Of a stretch of 64,000 nt of DNA, positions 1 through 10,655 are shown piece after piece. The DNA is taken from NCBI RefSeq assembly GCF_001440415.1, contig NZ_LLYA01000170.1, positions 226,772 to 290,771 on the forward strand, written 5' to 3'. Position 1 is the stretch's first letter, and each line of letters begins with the position of its first letter. Source of the stretch: Bradyrhizobium retamae. Its GTDB lineage: Bacteria > Pseudomonadota > Alphaproteobacteria > Rhizobiales > Xanthobacteraceae. Below the pieces are notes generated by a model, which saw only the letters and a list, made by a program, of their open reading frames with translations, had not been told where the DNA came from and did no database searches. The position numbers and the translations under genes are program-made.

Positions 1-228
1 CTGCGCACCACGCGAGAGCTCGCGCGTTTCATCGCGGCCAAAGGTTCGGTGACGCTGGATGGCGTGTCGCTGACCGTGAATACGGTCGAGGATGTCACAT
101 TTTCGGTGCTGATTATCCCGCACACGCTCAGCGTCACCACGCTTGGCGGCTGGGCAGCAGGCAGCGAGGTCAATATCGAGGTCGACCTGATGGCCCGCTA
201 CGCGGCGCGGCTCTCGGAAATGAAGTGA
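1..228 (+). CDS. ribE: Riboflavin synthase, alpha subunit (3' part only)
   Basis: The window opens inside this gene; only the last 75 residues and the stop are present. Riboflavin synthase converts two 6,7-dimethyl-8-ribityllumazine molecules into riboflavin and a pyrimidinedione. The second lumazine-binding barrel is visible, with KGSVTLDGVSLTVN, the IPHTL segment and a C-terminus VNIEVDLMARYAARL, all typical of the family. ribH, which supplies the lumazine substrate, lies 86 bp downstream on the same strand, consistent with a rib operon. The fragment reads cleanly to its TGA. Confidence 0.93.
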   Translation: MRTTRELARFIAAKGSVTLDGVSLTVNTVEDVTFSVLIIPHTLSVTTLGGWAAGSEVNIEVDLMARYAARLSEMK

Positions 229-314
229 CATGGTAACAGAGCGCGACTAAAACCGCGCGGATGTTGACAATTCTCACCGCTGCAAATTGCCAACACGTGG
301 AGATGGATTGAACA

Positions 315-806
315 ATGGCAGACGCACGGCGCGCACCGCTGAAAGACCAGACCGACATCACAGGCGCGCGCGCGCTCATCGTGGAGGCGCGGTTCTATGA
401 CGACATCCAGGACGCGCTGCTGGAAGGCGCCGTCGCCGAGCTGAAGGCCGCCGGCGTGACGCACGACGTCATCACCGTGCCAGGCGCCTTGGAAATTCCG
501 GCCGCGATCGCGATCGCGCTCGATGCCGCCGACAGGAACGGCAAGCCGTATGATGCAACGATTGCGCTCGGCTGTGTGGTGCGCGGTGACACCATCCATT
601 TCGAGATCGTCTCGATCGAATCCTCCCGCGCGCTGATGGACCTTGCGGTCGCGCGAAAGGTGCCGCTCGGCAACGGCATCATTACCGTCAATACCGAGGC
701 GCAGGCCTGGGCGAGGGCGCGCGCCAGCGAGTTGAACAAGGGCGGCGACGCCGCGCGCGCAGCGCTGGCGATGCTGCGGATCAAACGCCGGCTGGCAAAG
801 GCCTGA
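315..806 (+). CDS. ribH: 6,7-dimethyl-8-ribityllumazine synthase
   Basis: Lumazine synthase condenses the ribitylamino-pyrimidinedione with 3,4-dihydroxy-2-butanone 4-phosphate, the penultimate step of riboflavin synthesis. The 163-residue length is normal. Recognisable motifs are RFY near residue 26 (substrate loop), PGALEIP near residue 56, and GCVVRGDTIHFE near residue 86, which contains the catalytic-site histidine. It lies between ribE and nusB; nusB starts 2 bp after its stop, so ribH and nusB are probably co-transcribed, an order common in alphaproteobacteria. Confidence 0.97.
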   Translation: MADARRAPLKDQTDITGARALIVEARFYDDIQDALLEGAVAELKAAGVTHDVITVPGALEIPAAIAIALDAADRNGKPYDATIALGCVVRGDTIHFEIVSIESSRALMDLAVARKVPLGNGIITVNTEAQAWARARASELNKGGDAARAALAMLRIKRRLAKA

Positions 807-808
807 CG

Positions 809-1300
809 ATGGCAGAGAAGAAGCCCGCCAAAACTCCCGACAAGAAAGCCAACCGCCGTGGCGCGGCGCGGCTCGCCGCCGTGCAGGCACTGTACCAGAT
901 GGACATCGCAGGCGCCGGGATCAACGACATTTTCGCCGAGTTTGAAAGCCACTGGCTCGGCAACGAGGTCGAGGGCGAGAAATACCTGCCGGCGGAGGCT
1001 GCGTTCTTCCGCGACGTGGTGTCGGGCGTGGTCCGCGACCAGGCGAGGCTCGATCCTCTGATCGACGACGCGCTGCAGAAGGGCTGGCCCTTGAAGCGGA
1101 TCGACGCGATCTTGCGCGCAGTGCTGCGCGCCGGCTCCTACGAGCTCGAGCATCGCAAGGACGTGCCGGGCCGCGTGGTCGTCTCAGAATATGTCGACGT
1201 CGCGCATGCCTTCGTCGAAAAGGACGAGACCGGCATGGTCAACGCCGTGCTCGACCAGATCGCGCGCCAGTTCCGCGCCGACGAGTTCACGCGTGGCTAG
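809..1300 (+). CDS. nusB: Transcription antitermination factor NusB
   Basis: NusB forms a complex with NusE (S10) on boxA RNA and promotes rRNA antitermination. The 163-residue protein has a basic lysine-rich N-terminus followed by the family opening RRGAARLAAVQALYQMDI and the C-terminal VVVSEYVDVAHAFVEKDETGMVNAVLD. It begins 2 bp after ribH and its stop overlaps the GTG start proposed for thiL, so ribH-nusB-thiL behave as one translationally coupled operon. Confidence 0.96.
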   Translation: MAEKKPAKTPDKKANRRGAARLAAVQALYQMDIAGAGINDIFAEFESHWLGNEVEGEKYLPAEAAFFRDVVSGVVRDQARLDPLIDDALQKGWPLKRIDAILRAVLRAGSYELEHRKDVPGRVVVSEYVDVAHAFVEKDETGMVNAVLDQIARQFRADEFTRG

Positions 1301-2285
1301 CGGCAAACCAGTGTCCGGCGAGGACTGGCTGATCGCGCGCTATTTCCGGCCGCTTGCGACTGATCCCGGTGCCTTCCGTCTCGACGACGACGCTGCGGCG
1401 CTGAAGCCGTCCGGCGATGACCTCGTGGTGACGACGGATGCGATCGTCGAGGGCGTGCATTTCCTGCCCGATGATCCGCCCGATGCGGTTGCACGCAAGG
1501 CGCTGCGAGTGAACCTCAGCGATCTCGCCGCGAAGGGCGCGACGCCGGCCGGTTTTGTGCTGACGCTAGCGCTCCGCAGCGCGGATGAGGCCTGGCTAAA
1601 ACCGTTCGCGGCGGCCCTGGGCGAGGACATCAGGCAGTTCGCATGTCCGCTGCTCGGCGGCGATACGGTGTCGACGCCGGGGCCGTTGACGGTTTCGGTG
1701 ACTGCATTCGGCCGCGTGCCGCCGGGCAGAATGGTCCATCGCAGCGGCGCCAAACCCGGCGAGCGCGTGATGGTCACGGGCACGATCGGAGACGCCGGGC
1801 TGGGGCTGGCTATCCTCCGCGGGGGGAAGGTGCATGCCGCCGCCGATACAGCCGCACGGGCGATGTTGGTCGGGCGCTATCGCATCCCGCAGCCGCGCGT
1901 GGCGATGGCCGAGATCGTTCGCGAATACGCCAGTGCTTCGATGGACATATCGGATGGCTTGGCCGGCGACCTGACAAAGCTCTGCGGCGTGTCGGGCGTG
2001 TCCGCCGTGGTCGATCTGGAGCAGGTGCCGCTGTCCGACGCGGCGCGGGGTTTGGTGTCGCGCGGCATTGTCGGACTGGAGACATTGATCGCCGGTGGCG
2101 ACGATTACGAAATCCTCTGCACGATTCCGGAAGAGCGTGTTGGAGCCTTCGAAGCCGCTGCGCAGCGCGCAGGGGTTGCGCTTAGTTCCATCGGAACGAT
2201 CGTCGTGGGGAGTTCAGTTCCGAAGTTCGTCGACAAAGACGGCAAGGAAATCGCGCTGGAACGGCTGTCTTACAGCCATTTTTGA
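1293..2285 (+). CDS. thiL: Thiamine-monophosphate kinase
   Basis: ThiL phosphorylates thiamine monophosphate to thiamine diphosphate with ATP. The GTG at 1293 overlaps the nusB stop and gives 330 residues, the usual ThiL length; the frame stays open further upstream but that part only shadows nusB. Family marks are the acidic ATP/Mg site FRLDDDAAAL near the N-terminus, VVTTDAIVEGVHF, the segment SMDISDGLAGDLTKLC and AGGDDYEILC. A second GTG at 1311 is a less likely start. Confidence 0.95.
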   Translation: MASGKPVSGEDWLIARYFRPLATDPGAFRLDDDAAALKPSGDDLVVTTDAIVEGVHFLPDDPPDAVARKALRVNLSDLAAKGATPAGFVLTLALRSADEAWLKPFAAALGEDIRQFACPLLGGDTVSTPGPLTVSVTAFGRVPPGRMVHRSGAKPGERVMVTGTIGDAGLGLAILRGGKVHAAADTAARAMLVGRYRIPQPRVAMAEIVREYASASMDISDGLAGDLTKLCGVSGVSAVVDLEQVPLSDAARGLVSRGIVGLETLIAGGDDYEILCTIPEERVGAFEAAAQRAGVALSSIGTIVVGSSVPKFVDKDGKEIALERLSYSHF

Positions 2286-2490
2286 AGGCGTCGCATCATG
2301 CCGTCGGCTTTATTTCCTGCCGGCCATTGCAATTTCGCTGAAAACCTATAGGTTGTAGCGCATTCGATTACCGCCGAGCCTTTTTGAACGCGCCCTATGG
2401 GGCTTCCTTCCAGAGACATCGTCGAGATTGGATTTGAATCCGTGCGATCGCCGCGCGGAATGAAAGCCTATGTGCTTTGGAGAAGAGAAG

Positions 2491-2700
2491 ATGGCTACAG
2501 GAACAGTGAAGTGGTTCAACGGTCAAAAGGGTTTCGGTTTCATTGAGCCGAGCGATGGCAGCAAGGATGTGTTCGTGCACATCTCCGCCGTCGAGCGCGC
2601 CGGCCTTGGCGGGCTGGCCGAAGGTCAGAAGGTTCAGTTCGAACTCAAGACCGACAAGATGCGGGGCAAGGTAAGCGCGGAAAACCTGTCGCTGGTCTAA
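2491..2700 (+). CDS. cspA: Cold-shock protein, CspA family
   Basis: This is a 69-residue single OB-fold protein that binds single-stranded RNA and DNA and acts as an RNA chaperone. Both RNA-binding motifs are present: KGFGFI (RNP1) and DVFVHIS (RNP2). The start at MATGTVKWF is chosen because it is the conserved family N-terminus and follows AGAAGAGAAG at the right distance; an in-frame ATG seven codons upstream would add an atypical extension. About 205 bp of non-coding leader separates it from thiL, and a strong terminator follows. Which csp paralogue this is cannot be told. Confidence 0.93.
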   Translation: MATGTVKWFNGQKGFGFIEPSDGSKDVFVHISAVERAGLGGLAEGQKVQFELKTDKMRGKVSAENLSLV

Positions 2701-2743
2701 GGCCTCGAAACGGTCGTTTCACGGATGTACTGGAATGGCTTGT

Positions 2744-2788
2744 GAGCCCGCTCGATCCCGCCCGGGGTTGAGCGGGCTCTTGTATTTT
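2744..2788 (+). terminator. Rho-independent terminator after cspA
   Basis: A perfect 10-bp inverted repeat GAGCCCGCTC / GAGCGGGCTC encloses a 16-nt loop and is followed by TTGTATTTT. It lies 43 bp after the cspA stop and would isolate cspA from hppA. Confidence 0.85.
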
Positions 2789-3027
2789 GGCCGGGCCGAA
2801 TACCCGATGCCCGCGGGCTCCAGTTGGCTGGACGGATTCCGGGTGACTCCTTTCAAAAATCGACGGTTTTCGCCCTCCGTGACATTGCGCCGGAGGGACG
2901 ATTTTGGCATGGTCCCGCCCGATTTGAGGCCGCCCTTCTGGGCAGGGAAGGCCTGCTTTTTATGCGTCCGCCGCTACCCGCGGTGACGGCGCGGGGGTGG
3001 AACGAACAAAAAACTGAGGCAAATTCA
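2789..3027 (+). other. hppA upstream leader, no gene seen
   Basis: The hppA frame stays open back to 2824, but the conserved protein starts at 3028, so this is read as promoter and untranslated leader. A 7-bp dyad CCCTCCG / CGGAGGG lies near 2873-2898. No promoter could be fixed with confidence. Confidence 0.4.
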
Positions 3028-5126
<2,099 letters not shown>

Positions 5127-5148
<22 letters not shown>

Positions 5149-5203
5149 GCCGGGGCGAGGCTGATCAAAACGAAAACCCCGCGGTGCGAGCCGCGGGGTT
5201 TTT
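5127..5203 (+). repeat. Copy 1 of hppA-tail/terminator repeat
   Basis: This covers the last seven hppA codons, the stop and the terminator. The same arrangement (GCTGGCGATCCTG, one changed base, then CGCACTGAGC, a spacer containing CTGATC, and the CCCCGCGG / CCGCGGGG hairpin) recurs at 7313-7387. By eye most positions match, with a 1-2 nt length difference in the spacer. Confidence 0.8.
5173..5203. terminator. Bidirectional terminator between hppA and the wHTH-TPR gene
   Basis: The stem ACCCCGCGG / CCGCGGGGT has A's on its left side and five T's on its right, so it can stop transcription from both directions. The converging regulator gene ends exactly in its T-run, at 5203. Confidence 0.88.
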
Positions 5204-6738
5204 CATGCGCGAGCCCGGTCGAGCATCTGCGATATCTGCCCGTCCCATTCTGGATGCAGTTGCTTTAGTGGCGCGAGGAAATGACTCTCGGGCCCTGTCA
5301 ACTCGTTCATGCGGCTTGCCCAGCGGCGTGCATCGTCCACTTTGCCGAGCGCGACATGGCAGCACGTGAGAGTTTCCAGTGTCGGACGAAAGGTCGGGCG
5401 AATGGCGAGCACCGTGTTGGCGGTCGCAAGGGCGCGCTCGGCTTCTCCAGCGAGAAGCTGTGCATAGGCGAGCAGATTGTACCAAGTGAGATTTTGAGGA
5501 TCGTTCGGATTTAACGCCAGACCATGGTCAAGCGGTTCGATTGCCTCTCGGGCCAGGCCCGCGAACAGACGGGCCAGGCCGAGAACCAGATGCCCCAATG
5601 CGAAGCTTGAGCTCAATGCGATCGCTTTCTCGGCTGCCGATACAGCCACCAGCGGCGCGTTGCTGTATGCGTTGGCAATGGCGAAGGCGTAGTGCGCATA
5701 CGGATCTCTCGGATCGAGTGCTATCGCGTGGGCCGCGGCATCCACGCCTTCCTTGCTGTCCGCGCCGGGCGCGTCGCTCCAGCCGTACGCGATTATCCCG
5801 GCGCTGACGCGCCCGAGCCAGATGTGTGATTCCGGCAAGTCCGGGTCGATTGTACAAGCGTGGCGAAAGAGCGCCCGCGCCGCCAGGTGGCCGTCGCGGG
5901 TAACCTTGTGGAAATGCCACATTCCCCGACGCACCAGGTCCCACGCAGTCATGTTGCCGGTATGCCGCATGGCCGCAACGTAGGATTCGCTTTTGAGAAG
6001 CTCGGGCTCGATCGCACCCGCTACCCGCTCAGCGATCTCGTCCTGGATCGCAAAGACGTCCGCCATCTCCAGATCGTAGCGCTCCGCCCATACATTGCTG
6101 CCGTCGCTCGCGTCGATGAACTGAGCCGTAATGCGCAGTCGAAGAGCGGATTGGCGAACGCTTCCCTGCAACACGTAACGCGCGCCAAGCTCACGAGCGG
6201 CTTGCAGCACATCGATCTGCTTGCCCTTGAAAATAAAGGCAGAACCGCGCCCGATGACCCGGAACCAGCGAAACCGGGATAGCGCCGTGATGATATCTTC
6301 GGTCAGCCCATCGGCGAGATATTCCTTGCCGACCTCGCCAATGATGCCGAAAGGTAGAACCGCGATAATCGGGCGCGACTGGGCATTGCTCTCAGCGCGC
6401 TGCGGCGTGGTGCTCTGCGCCCGAGAAGCGACCGGCCCAGCAAACCGGTAGCCGACACGCGGGATCGTCGCGATCCATTCGGAGCCGTCCTTCGCGGTGC
6501 CGAGAAGCTTGCGCAGCGCCGCGATCTGGACTGACAGGTTGCTTTCCTCCACGGCGACGCCAGGCCAGGCAACGTCCATCAGGCTCGCTTTGCCGAGGAT
6601 TTTGCCGGGCGATTGCAGGAAAGCCTGCAGCAGGAGGAGGCCCTTTTGGCCGACCGCGACCGGTCGGCCGTCCCGCGACAGCATTCCGCGATCCATATCA
6701 AGCATGAACGGGCCAAAGGTGAAGGGCTCGCTGGACAT
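5203..6738 (-). CDS. Winged-helix transcriptional regulator with TolB-like and TPR domains
   Basis: This is a predicted cytoplasmic one-component regulator of 511 residues. Residues 1 to about 100 form an OmpR/CadC-type winged helix (FGPFMLD at the start, WPGVAVEESNLSVQIAALRK, IPRVGYRF at the wing). Residues about 125-250 match the TolB-like module found in this family (IAVLPF, YLADGLTEDIITALS, YVLQGSVR). The remainder is TPR-like helical repeats rich in alanine. No membrane segment is seen. It is divergent from the cupin gene with 121 bp between starts, which suggests it controls that promoter. Its ligand is unknown. Confidence 0.85.
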   Translation of the reverse strand: MSSEPFTFGPFMLDMDRGMLSRDGRPVAVGQKGLLLLQAFLQSPGKILGKASLMDVAWPGVAVEESNLSVQIAALRKLLGTAKDGSEWIATIPRVGYRFAGPVASRAQSTTPQRAESNAQSRPIIAVLPFGIIGEVGKEYLADGLTEDIITALSRFRWFRVIGRGSAFIFKGKQIDVLQAARELGARYVLQGSVRQSALRLRITAQFIDASDGSNVWAERYDLEMADVFAIQDEIAERVAGAIEPELLKSESYVAAMRHTGNMTAWDLVRRGMWHFHKVTRDGHLAARALFRHACTIDPDLPESHIWLGRVSAGIIAYGWSDAPGADSKEGVDAAAHAIALDPRDPYAHYAFAIANAYSNAPLVAVSAAEKAIALSSSFALGHLVLGLARLFAGLAREAIEPLDHGLALNPNDPQNLTWYNLLAYAQLLAGEAERALATANTVLAIRPTFRPTLETLTCCHVALGKVDDARRWASRMNELTGPESHFLAPLKQLHPEWDGQISQMLDRARA

Positions 6739-6859
6739 GCGGCGAGCTTACCGAGCTTTGGAAGAATTTGGAATTTTTCGGACCAATCTTTGAGACTCCG
6801 GCCCTCCAGACAAGTGATCCTGCGCATGTTGCCAAAGCAACCCGAACCGGAGAGATGAA

Positions 6860-7306
6860 ATGAGCAACATGATCGTACGGGAACGGCACGGCGTGGACTC
6901 GGGAGATGGCGGGAAGGGGTTCGTCGTGAAGGGAAGTGCCGGCTACCGCGCCGAGCAGGGTTCTGACTATCAGCCAGGGATCAGCGCGGAGACTGTCGGC
7001 TCGAAAATGATCTGGCTCGGTATTATCACCCTGCCGGCCGGCCGGCGCACCAAGGCCCATGTGCATGAGCATCACGAGACGGCGCTTTACATGATGAGCG
7101 GAGAAGAACTGGAGATCTGGACCGGCGACCAGCTACAGCACTGTGAAAGGGTGCACCCCGGTGACTACATCTATATTCCGGCGGGCGTCCTGCACGTTGC
7201 AGTTAATCGCGCCGCCACGCCGTCGGTCTTCGTCGGATCGCGTAGTGAGGCGACTGCGCAGGAGAGCGTGGTGATGCGGCCGGAGATGGACGAGCGGGTC
7301 CCGTGA
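6860..7306 (+). CDS. Single-domain cupin protein
   Basis: This 148-residue protein is a small beta-barrel metal-binding cupin. Both cupin motifs are intact: HVHEHHETALYMMSG (two histidines and a glutamate) and GDYIYIPAGVLHVAVN (histidine). Such proteins may be dioxygenases, isomerases or ligand sensors; the sequence does not say which. The ATG follows GGAGAG at good spacing. It faces away from the wHTH-TPR regulator and both sit between the two hppA-tail repeats, so they probably arrived together and act in one response. Confidence 0.85.
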   Translation: MSNMIVRERHGVDSGDGGKGFVVKGSAGYRAEQGSDYQPGISAETVGSKMIWLGIITLPAGRRTKAHVHEHHETALYMMSGEELEIWTGDQLQHCERVHPGDYIYIPAGVLHVAVNRAATPSVFVGSRSEATAQESVVMRPEMDERVP

Positions 7307-7312
7307 GTGGCC

Positions 7313-7387
7313 GCTGGCGATCCTGACGCACTGAGCGGCGACAAGCTGATCGAAAAAGAACCCCGCGGTGAAAGCCGCGGGGCTTTG
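7313..7387 (+). repeat. Copy 2 of hppA-tail/terminator repeat
   Basis: This is a diverged duplicate of the hppA 3' end: in the hppA frame it would read LAILTH and stop, followed by a copy of the spacer and terminator. Similarity to hppA begins abruptly at 7313, just after the cupin gene. It marks the right edge of the inserted cassette. Confidence 0.8.
7361..7386. terminator. Terminator after the cupin gene
   Basis: A perfect 8-bp stem CCCCGCGG / CCGCGGGG with a 6-nt loop is followed by CTTTG and preceded by AAAAAGAA. It lies between the converging cupin and solute-receptor genes and belongs to the duplicated hppA-tail segment. Confidence 0.75.
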
Positions 7388-7409
7388 ATTTGGATGAGAC
7401 GTCTGGCGC

Positions 7410-8414
7410 TCAGCCCGCGTCCATCTGCAGGCCTTCGCGCTTGATGATCTCGGCGAATTTTGCCGTCTCGGCCTGCACGAAATCGGAAAACTGTTGTGGC
7501 GTTCCCCAGTCGGCGGTCGCGCCCATCTTGCCGATTGTGTTCTTGACGTCATCCCGCGCCAGCATCGCCTTGATCTCCTTGTTGAGCGCTTCAACGGCGG
7601 GAGCGGGCGTGGCCTTCGGCAGGAAGATGCCGAACCAGGAGGAGACGTCGAACTTCGAAAGCTCCGGCGCGCTTTCGCGCATGGTCGGAACGTTCGGGGC
7701 GAGTGCGCTGCGCTCGGGTGTGGTGACAGCGAGCGCGGTGAGTTTGCCTTCCTGGGTCTGCGGCAGCGTCGGGTAAAGATTGTCGAACAGGATCTGGATA
7801 TCGCCGGCCAGCGCCGCCTGCAGCGCGGGGCCTGCGCCGCGGAATGGCACGTGCACCATCTTCAATCCGGTGAGCTGCAGGAACCAGGCGCCGGTGAGGT
7901 GAGGGCTCTGTCCTACGCCTGAGGAGGCATAGGTGAGCTTGTCCGGGTTGGCCTTGATGTAGGCGATCAATTCTCCGATCGACTTGATGCCGGTCGACGG
8001 ATGCGCTGACACGATGTTCGGAATCCGGATCATGTTGCTGACCGGCTGCAACTGGTCGGCCTTGTAGTTCATGTTGCGGAAGATGCTGTAGGCAATCGCA
8101 TTCGGACCGGGATTACCGACCAGGATCACATGGCCGTCCGCCTTGCCTCGCACGACTTCGGCGGTGCCGATGGTGCCGCCGCCGCCTGAGCGGTTTTCCA
8201 CGACCGCGGACTGGCCCCAGGCGGTCTGCAGATGTGCGGCCAGCAGCCGCCCCATCACGTCGGTACTGCCGCCGGCCGCTGCTGGCACGATGAGACGCAC
8301 GGTCTCGGTCGGGCGCCAGTCGGAGCCGTAACTCGCGCGCGGCAAGATCGCCGCAGCGGAAATACCCGCGGCTCCGGTCAACACACGGCGGCGAGAAAAA
8401 GTTCTAATCGTCAC
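7410..8414 (-). CDS. Tripartite tricarboxylate transporter substrate-binding protein (Bug family)
   Basis: This is a 334-residue periplasmic solute receptor. The N-terminus FSRRRVLTGAAG is a twin-arginine-like signal followed by a hydrophobic stretch and a likely cleavage near ASYG. The mature part has Bug-family segments RLIVPAAAGGSTDVMGR, VENRSGGGGTIGTAEVVR and LVGNPGPNAI, the carboxylate-binding loops. No membrane subunits (TctA/TctB) are nearby, so it is an orphan receptor, as is common in Bradyrhizobium. The ligand is probably a small carboxylate; it cannot be named from sequence. Confidence 0.9.
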   Translation of the reverse strand: MTIRTFSRRRVLTGAAGISAAAILPRASYGSDWRPTETVRLIVPAAAGGSTDVMGRLLAAHLQTAWGQSAVVENRSGGGGTIGTAEVVRGKADGHVILVGNPGPNAIAYSIFRNMNYKADQLQPVSNMIRIPNIVSAHPSTGIKSIGELIAYIKANPDKLTYASSGVGQSPHLTGAWFLQLTGLKMVHVPFRGAGPALQAALAGDIQILFDNLYPTLPQTQEGKLTALAVTTPERSALAPNVPTMRESAPELSKFDVSSWFGIFLPKATPAPAVEALNKEIKAMLARDDVKNTIGKMGATADWGTPQQFSDFVQAETAKFAEIIKREGLQMDAG

Positions 8415-8627
8415 AAGTTAACTCCCTGCTGAATCATTATTGATTGGCAGCGAGCCTAGGCAACGCGCGCACGCAGGGCAAGCGGGCGACTTGGCACAGG
8501 TTTTCCGCCTCGCGGAACAGGCGAAGTCGCCATGACGTTTTGGAGTGAAGTGGGTGCGGTTCGCCTAACGACAACGCAAAGACAAAAGTGGGAGCTTGGT
8601 TCTGATTCAAGCGGAACAGATTGGGCG

Positions 8628-9113
8628 CTAGTTAAAGCTGAGTAGCTTGAACAGCGGCGTCAGATAGCTGAGTTCCTGGCCGGACGTCGGAGTGGTGCGG
8701 CTGATGAAGTCGAAGATCTTGCCGTCCTGTAATCCGTAATTGGCGAGCCGCGTCACCTGGCGGTTCTTGTCGAAATAGATCGCGATCACGCGCTGGTCGA
8801 CGACCTGCTGGTTCATGAAAGCGACTTTGCGCTCGGAGCGCTGCGAGATGTAGTAAAATACCTCGCCGTTCAAGGTCGCGACCGTCGATGGCGTTCCCAT
8901 CACGATCAGCACTTGGTCCTGGCTGGCGCCAATCGGAATCTGCTCCAGCGCGTTGGGCGGCAGGATGTAGCCCTTCTGGAACTGCTCGCCGGTGCATCCG
9001 GCGAGCACGGCACAGACCAGTGCAACAGCTGCGGCGGCGCGAAAACCGCGCCGGCGCGCGGTCAGGCGGCGCGGCGAGGACACGCGGGCGCTCAGGTGGC
9101 TCATTTCGGTCAT
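8628..9113 (-). CDS. bamE: Outer membrane assembly lipoprotein BamE (SmpA/OmlA)
   Basis: BamE is an accessory lipoprotein of the BAM complex that inserts beta-barrel proteins in the outer membrane. A lipoprotein signal with lipobox VLAGC is present, followed by GYILPPNALEQIPIGASQDQV, the BamE motif before VMGTPS. It ends LSFN. The start at 9113 gives 161 residues; an ATG at 9104 is equally possible, and an upstream in-frame ATG at 9221 would add an atypical leader. It is divergent from the cytochrome bc1 chaperone gene. Confidence 0.9.
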   Translation of the reverse strand: MTEMSHLSARVSSPRRLTARRRGFRAAAAVALVCAVLAGCTGEQFQKGYILPPNALEQIPIGASQDQVLIVMGTPSTVATLNGEVFYYISQRSERKVAFMNQQVVDQRVIAIYFDKNRQVTRLANYGLQDGKIFDFISRTTPTSGQELSYLTPLFKLLSFN

Positions 9114-9220
9114 CTCAGGAATTCGCCCGTCCTCTTGCATCGCGCGGTGCGTTGACGTACCGGGCAGCACGCTGGATTGCAACATGCGCGGCCCGGGAGG
9201 GTTCGCTTGCGGAACCCACA

Positions 9221-9772
9221 ATGCTTTGGCCGTTCAATCACTTCAGGAAACCCCGGACGCCGCTGCGCGGCACCATCGAGGCCATCTATGGCATGATCGT
9301 GACGCAGGCGCGAGAACCGTTGTTTTATCGGGACTTTGCTGTTCCGGACACGGTTAACGGCCGTTTTGACCTGCTTCTCCTGCACTTGTGGCTGGTCCTG
9401 CGACGGCTGAAGTCGGTGGAGGGCGGCACGATCCTATCGCAGGGGCTATTCGACCATTTTTGCAACGATATGGACGATAATCTGCGCGAGATGGGGGTCG
9501 GAGACCTCACGGTGCCCAAGCGCATGCAGGCCTTCGGCGAAGCCTTCTATGGCCGGACCGCGGCCTATGACCTGGCGCTGACCGAGGGCCGCGAGGCACT
9601 GGCGCAGGCGATGTGCAAGAATATCCTGAATGGCGAGAACATCGAAAAGGCCCGACTGCTGGCCGCCTACGCCGAGGCGGCAATGGCGGGCCTCGACAGC
9701 CTCGACGAGGCGACGCTGGTCAGCGGCCGGGGCAAGTTTCCCTCGCCGGAGAAAACAGGCGGGCAGCAATGA
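9221..9772 (+). CDS. Ubiquinol-cytochrome c chaperone (CBP3-like) family protein
   Basis: This 183-residue protein belongs to the bacterial homologues of mitochondrial CBP3, which helps assemble cytochrome b of complex III. The family segments LYGxIVxQAR-like (IYGMIVTQAREPLFY), FDLLLLHLWLVLRRL and FCNDMDDNLREMGVGDL are present. The ATG at 9221 opens with MLWPFNHF; the frame is open further upstream but that part is antisense to bamE. Its TGA overlaps the ATG of the next gene (ATGA), indicating coupled translation. Confidence 0.88.
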   Translation: MLWPFNHFRKPRTPLRGTIEAIYGMIVTQAREPLFYRDFAVPDTVNGRFDLLLLHLWLVLRRLKSVEGGTILSQGLFDHFCNDMDDNLREMGVGDLTVPKRMQAFGEAFYGRTAAYDLALTEGREALAQAMCKNILNGENIEKARLLAAYAEAAMAGLDSLDEATLVSGRGKFPSPEKTGGQQ

Positions 9773-10353
9773 GCAAGACTGGCACAGAGAAGCCCGACCC
9801 GTGGCGTGTTCCCGTTGTGGTCGCGCAGATCCCCGAGACGGGCCTCCATCGCGATATCAAGGCCGACCAGGCCATCCGCAAAGCCGTGGCCGACACGGGC
9901 GGCTTGCGCGAGGTGCTATCGGTGCAGGCTTCCTTCGACGTGACGCCGAAGAGCGGCGGCCGCTTCCATGTGGCCGGCCATGTGCGGGCGCGGATCGGGC
10001 AGACCTGCGTGGTGACGCTGGAAGAGATCGAAAACGAGATCGACGAGCCGATCGACCTGATATTCGCTCCGCCCGAGCAGATTCCGCAGATGGCCGCGCT
10101 GGTCGATGATGCCGAGGTGAGCGACGAGGAAACGCCCGATCCGCCCGAGCCGATCGAGAACGGCATGATCGATCTCGGCAGGGTTGCCACCGATGCATTG
10201 TATCTCGCGGTCGATCCATATCCGCGCAAACCTGGCGCCGTATTTGAGCCGGTGGTGGAAGCCGCCAAGCCGGGGGATCATCCGTTCGCGGCGCTCAAGG
10301 CGCTCAAGGCGGCGCCGAAGAAATCCGGCACTAGGAAGCCCAAAGGCAAGTAG
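9769..10353 (+). CDS. YceD-family (DUF177) protein
   Basis: This 194-residue protein of the YceD/DUF177 family is linked in other bacteria to 23S rRNA and ribosome metabolism; a precise role is not established. The core has FDVTPKSGGRFHVAGHVRARIGQTCVVTLE with the single conserved cysteine, followed by acidic DEPIDLIF and a lysine-rich tail. It overlaps the previous gene by 4 bp and precedes plsX, its usual neighbour, although rpmF is not between them here. Confidence 0.88.
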   Translation: MSKTGTEKPDPWRVPVVVAQIPETGLHRDIKADQAIRKAVADTGGLREVLSVQASFDVTPKSGGRFHVAGHVRARIGQTCVVTLEEIENEIDEPIDLIFAPPEQIPQMAALVDDAEVSDEETPDPPEPIENGMIDLGRVATDALYLAVDPYPRKPGAVFEPVVEAAKPGDHPFAALKALKAAPKKSGTRKPKGK

Positions 10354-10655
10354 CTGGTGGCTAAAGTAGTCTATGGGGCCGCATTCGGTTTGACGTAGCT
10401 GCACTATCTCGCCAGGAATCCTCAATAAGATATTGAATTATCTGAATATATTTCTTATTCTCGGGTTCGGGCCACACCGCTTCGCTTTTGCCAAAAGACG
10501 CCGGTCAAGAGGTTGTGTCGGGCCGGGGACACGCTATTGTCGCCGCCCGGCGGAGGTGCGGTATCGCGTTTCGCCGAGCACCGCCTAACGGTGCCATTCC
10601 AGTGCGCCGCCGGCCTCTACGAGGGCCGCCAAGAGATCAGGTTTCCGGGACGTTC
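10354..10655 (+). other. Intergenic region before plsX
   Basis: There is no convincing gene. An AT-rich stretch near 10420-10465 stands out from the GC-rich surroundings and contains the dyad AGATA-N6-TATCT, a candidate promoter or protein-binding region for plsX-fabH. The plsX frame is open upstream of its start but the conserved protein begins at 10656. Confidence 0.4.

Noticed and set aside
1..330. FMN riboswitch near ribE/ribH
   Set aside because: The 86-bp ribE-ribH gap is too short for the conserved FMN element and shows none of its hallmark segments.
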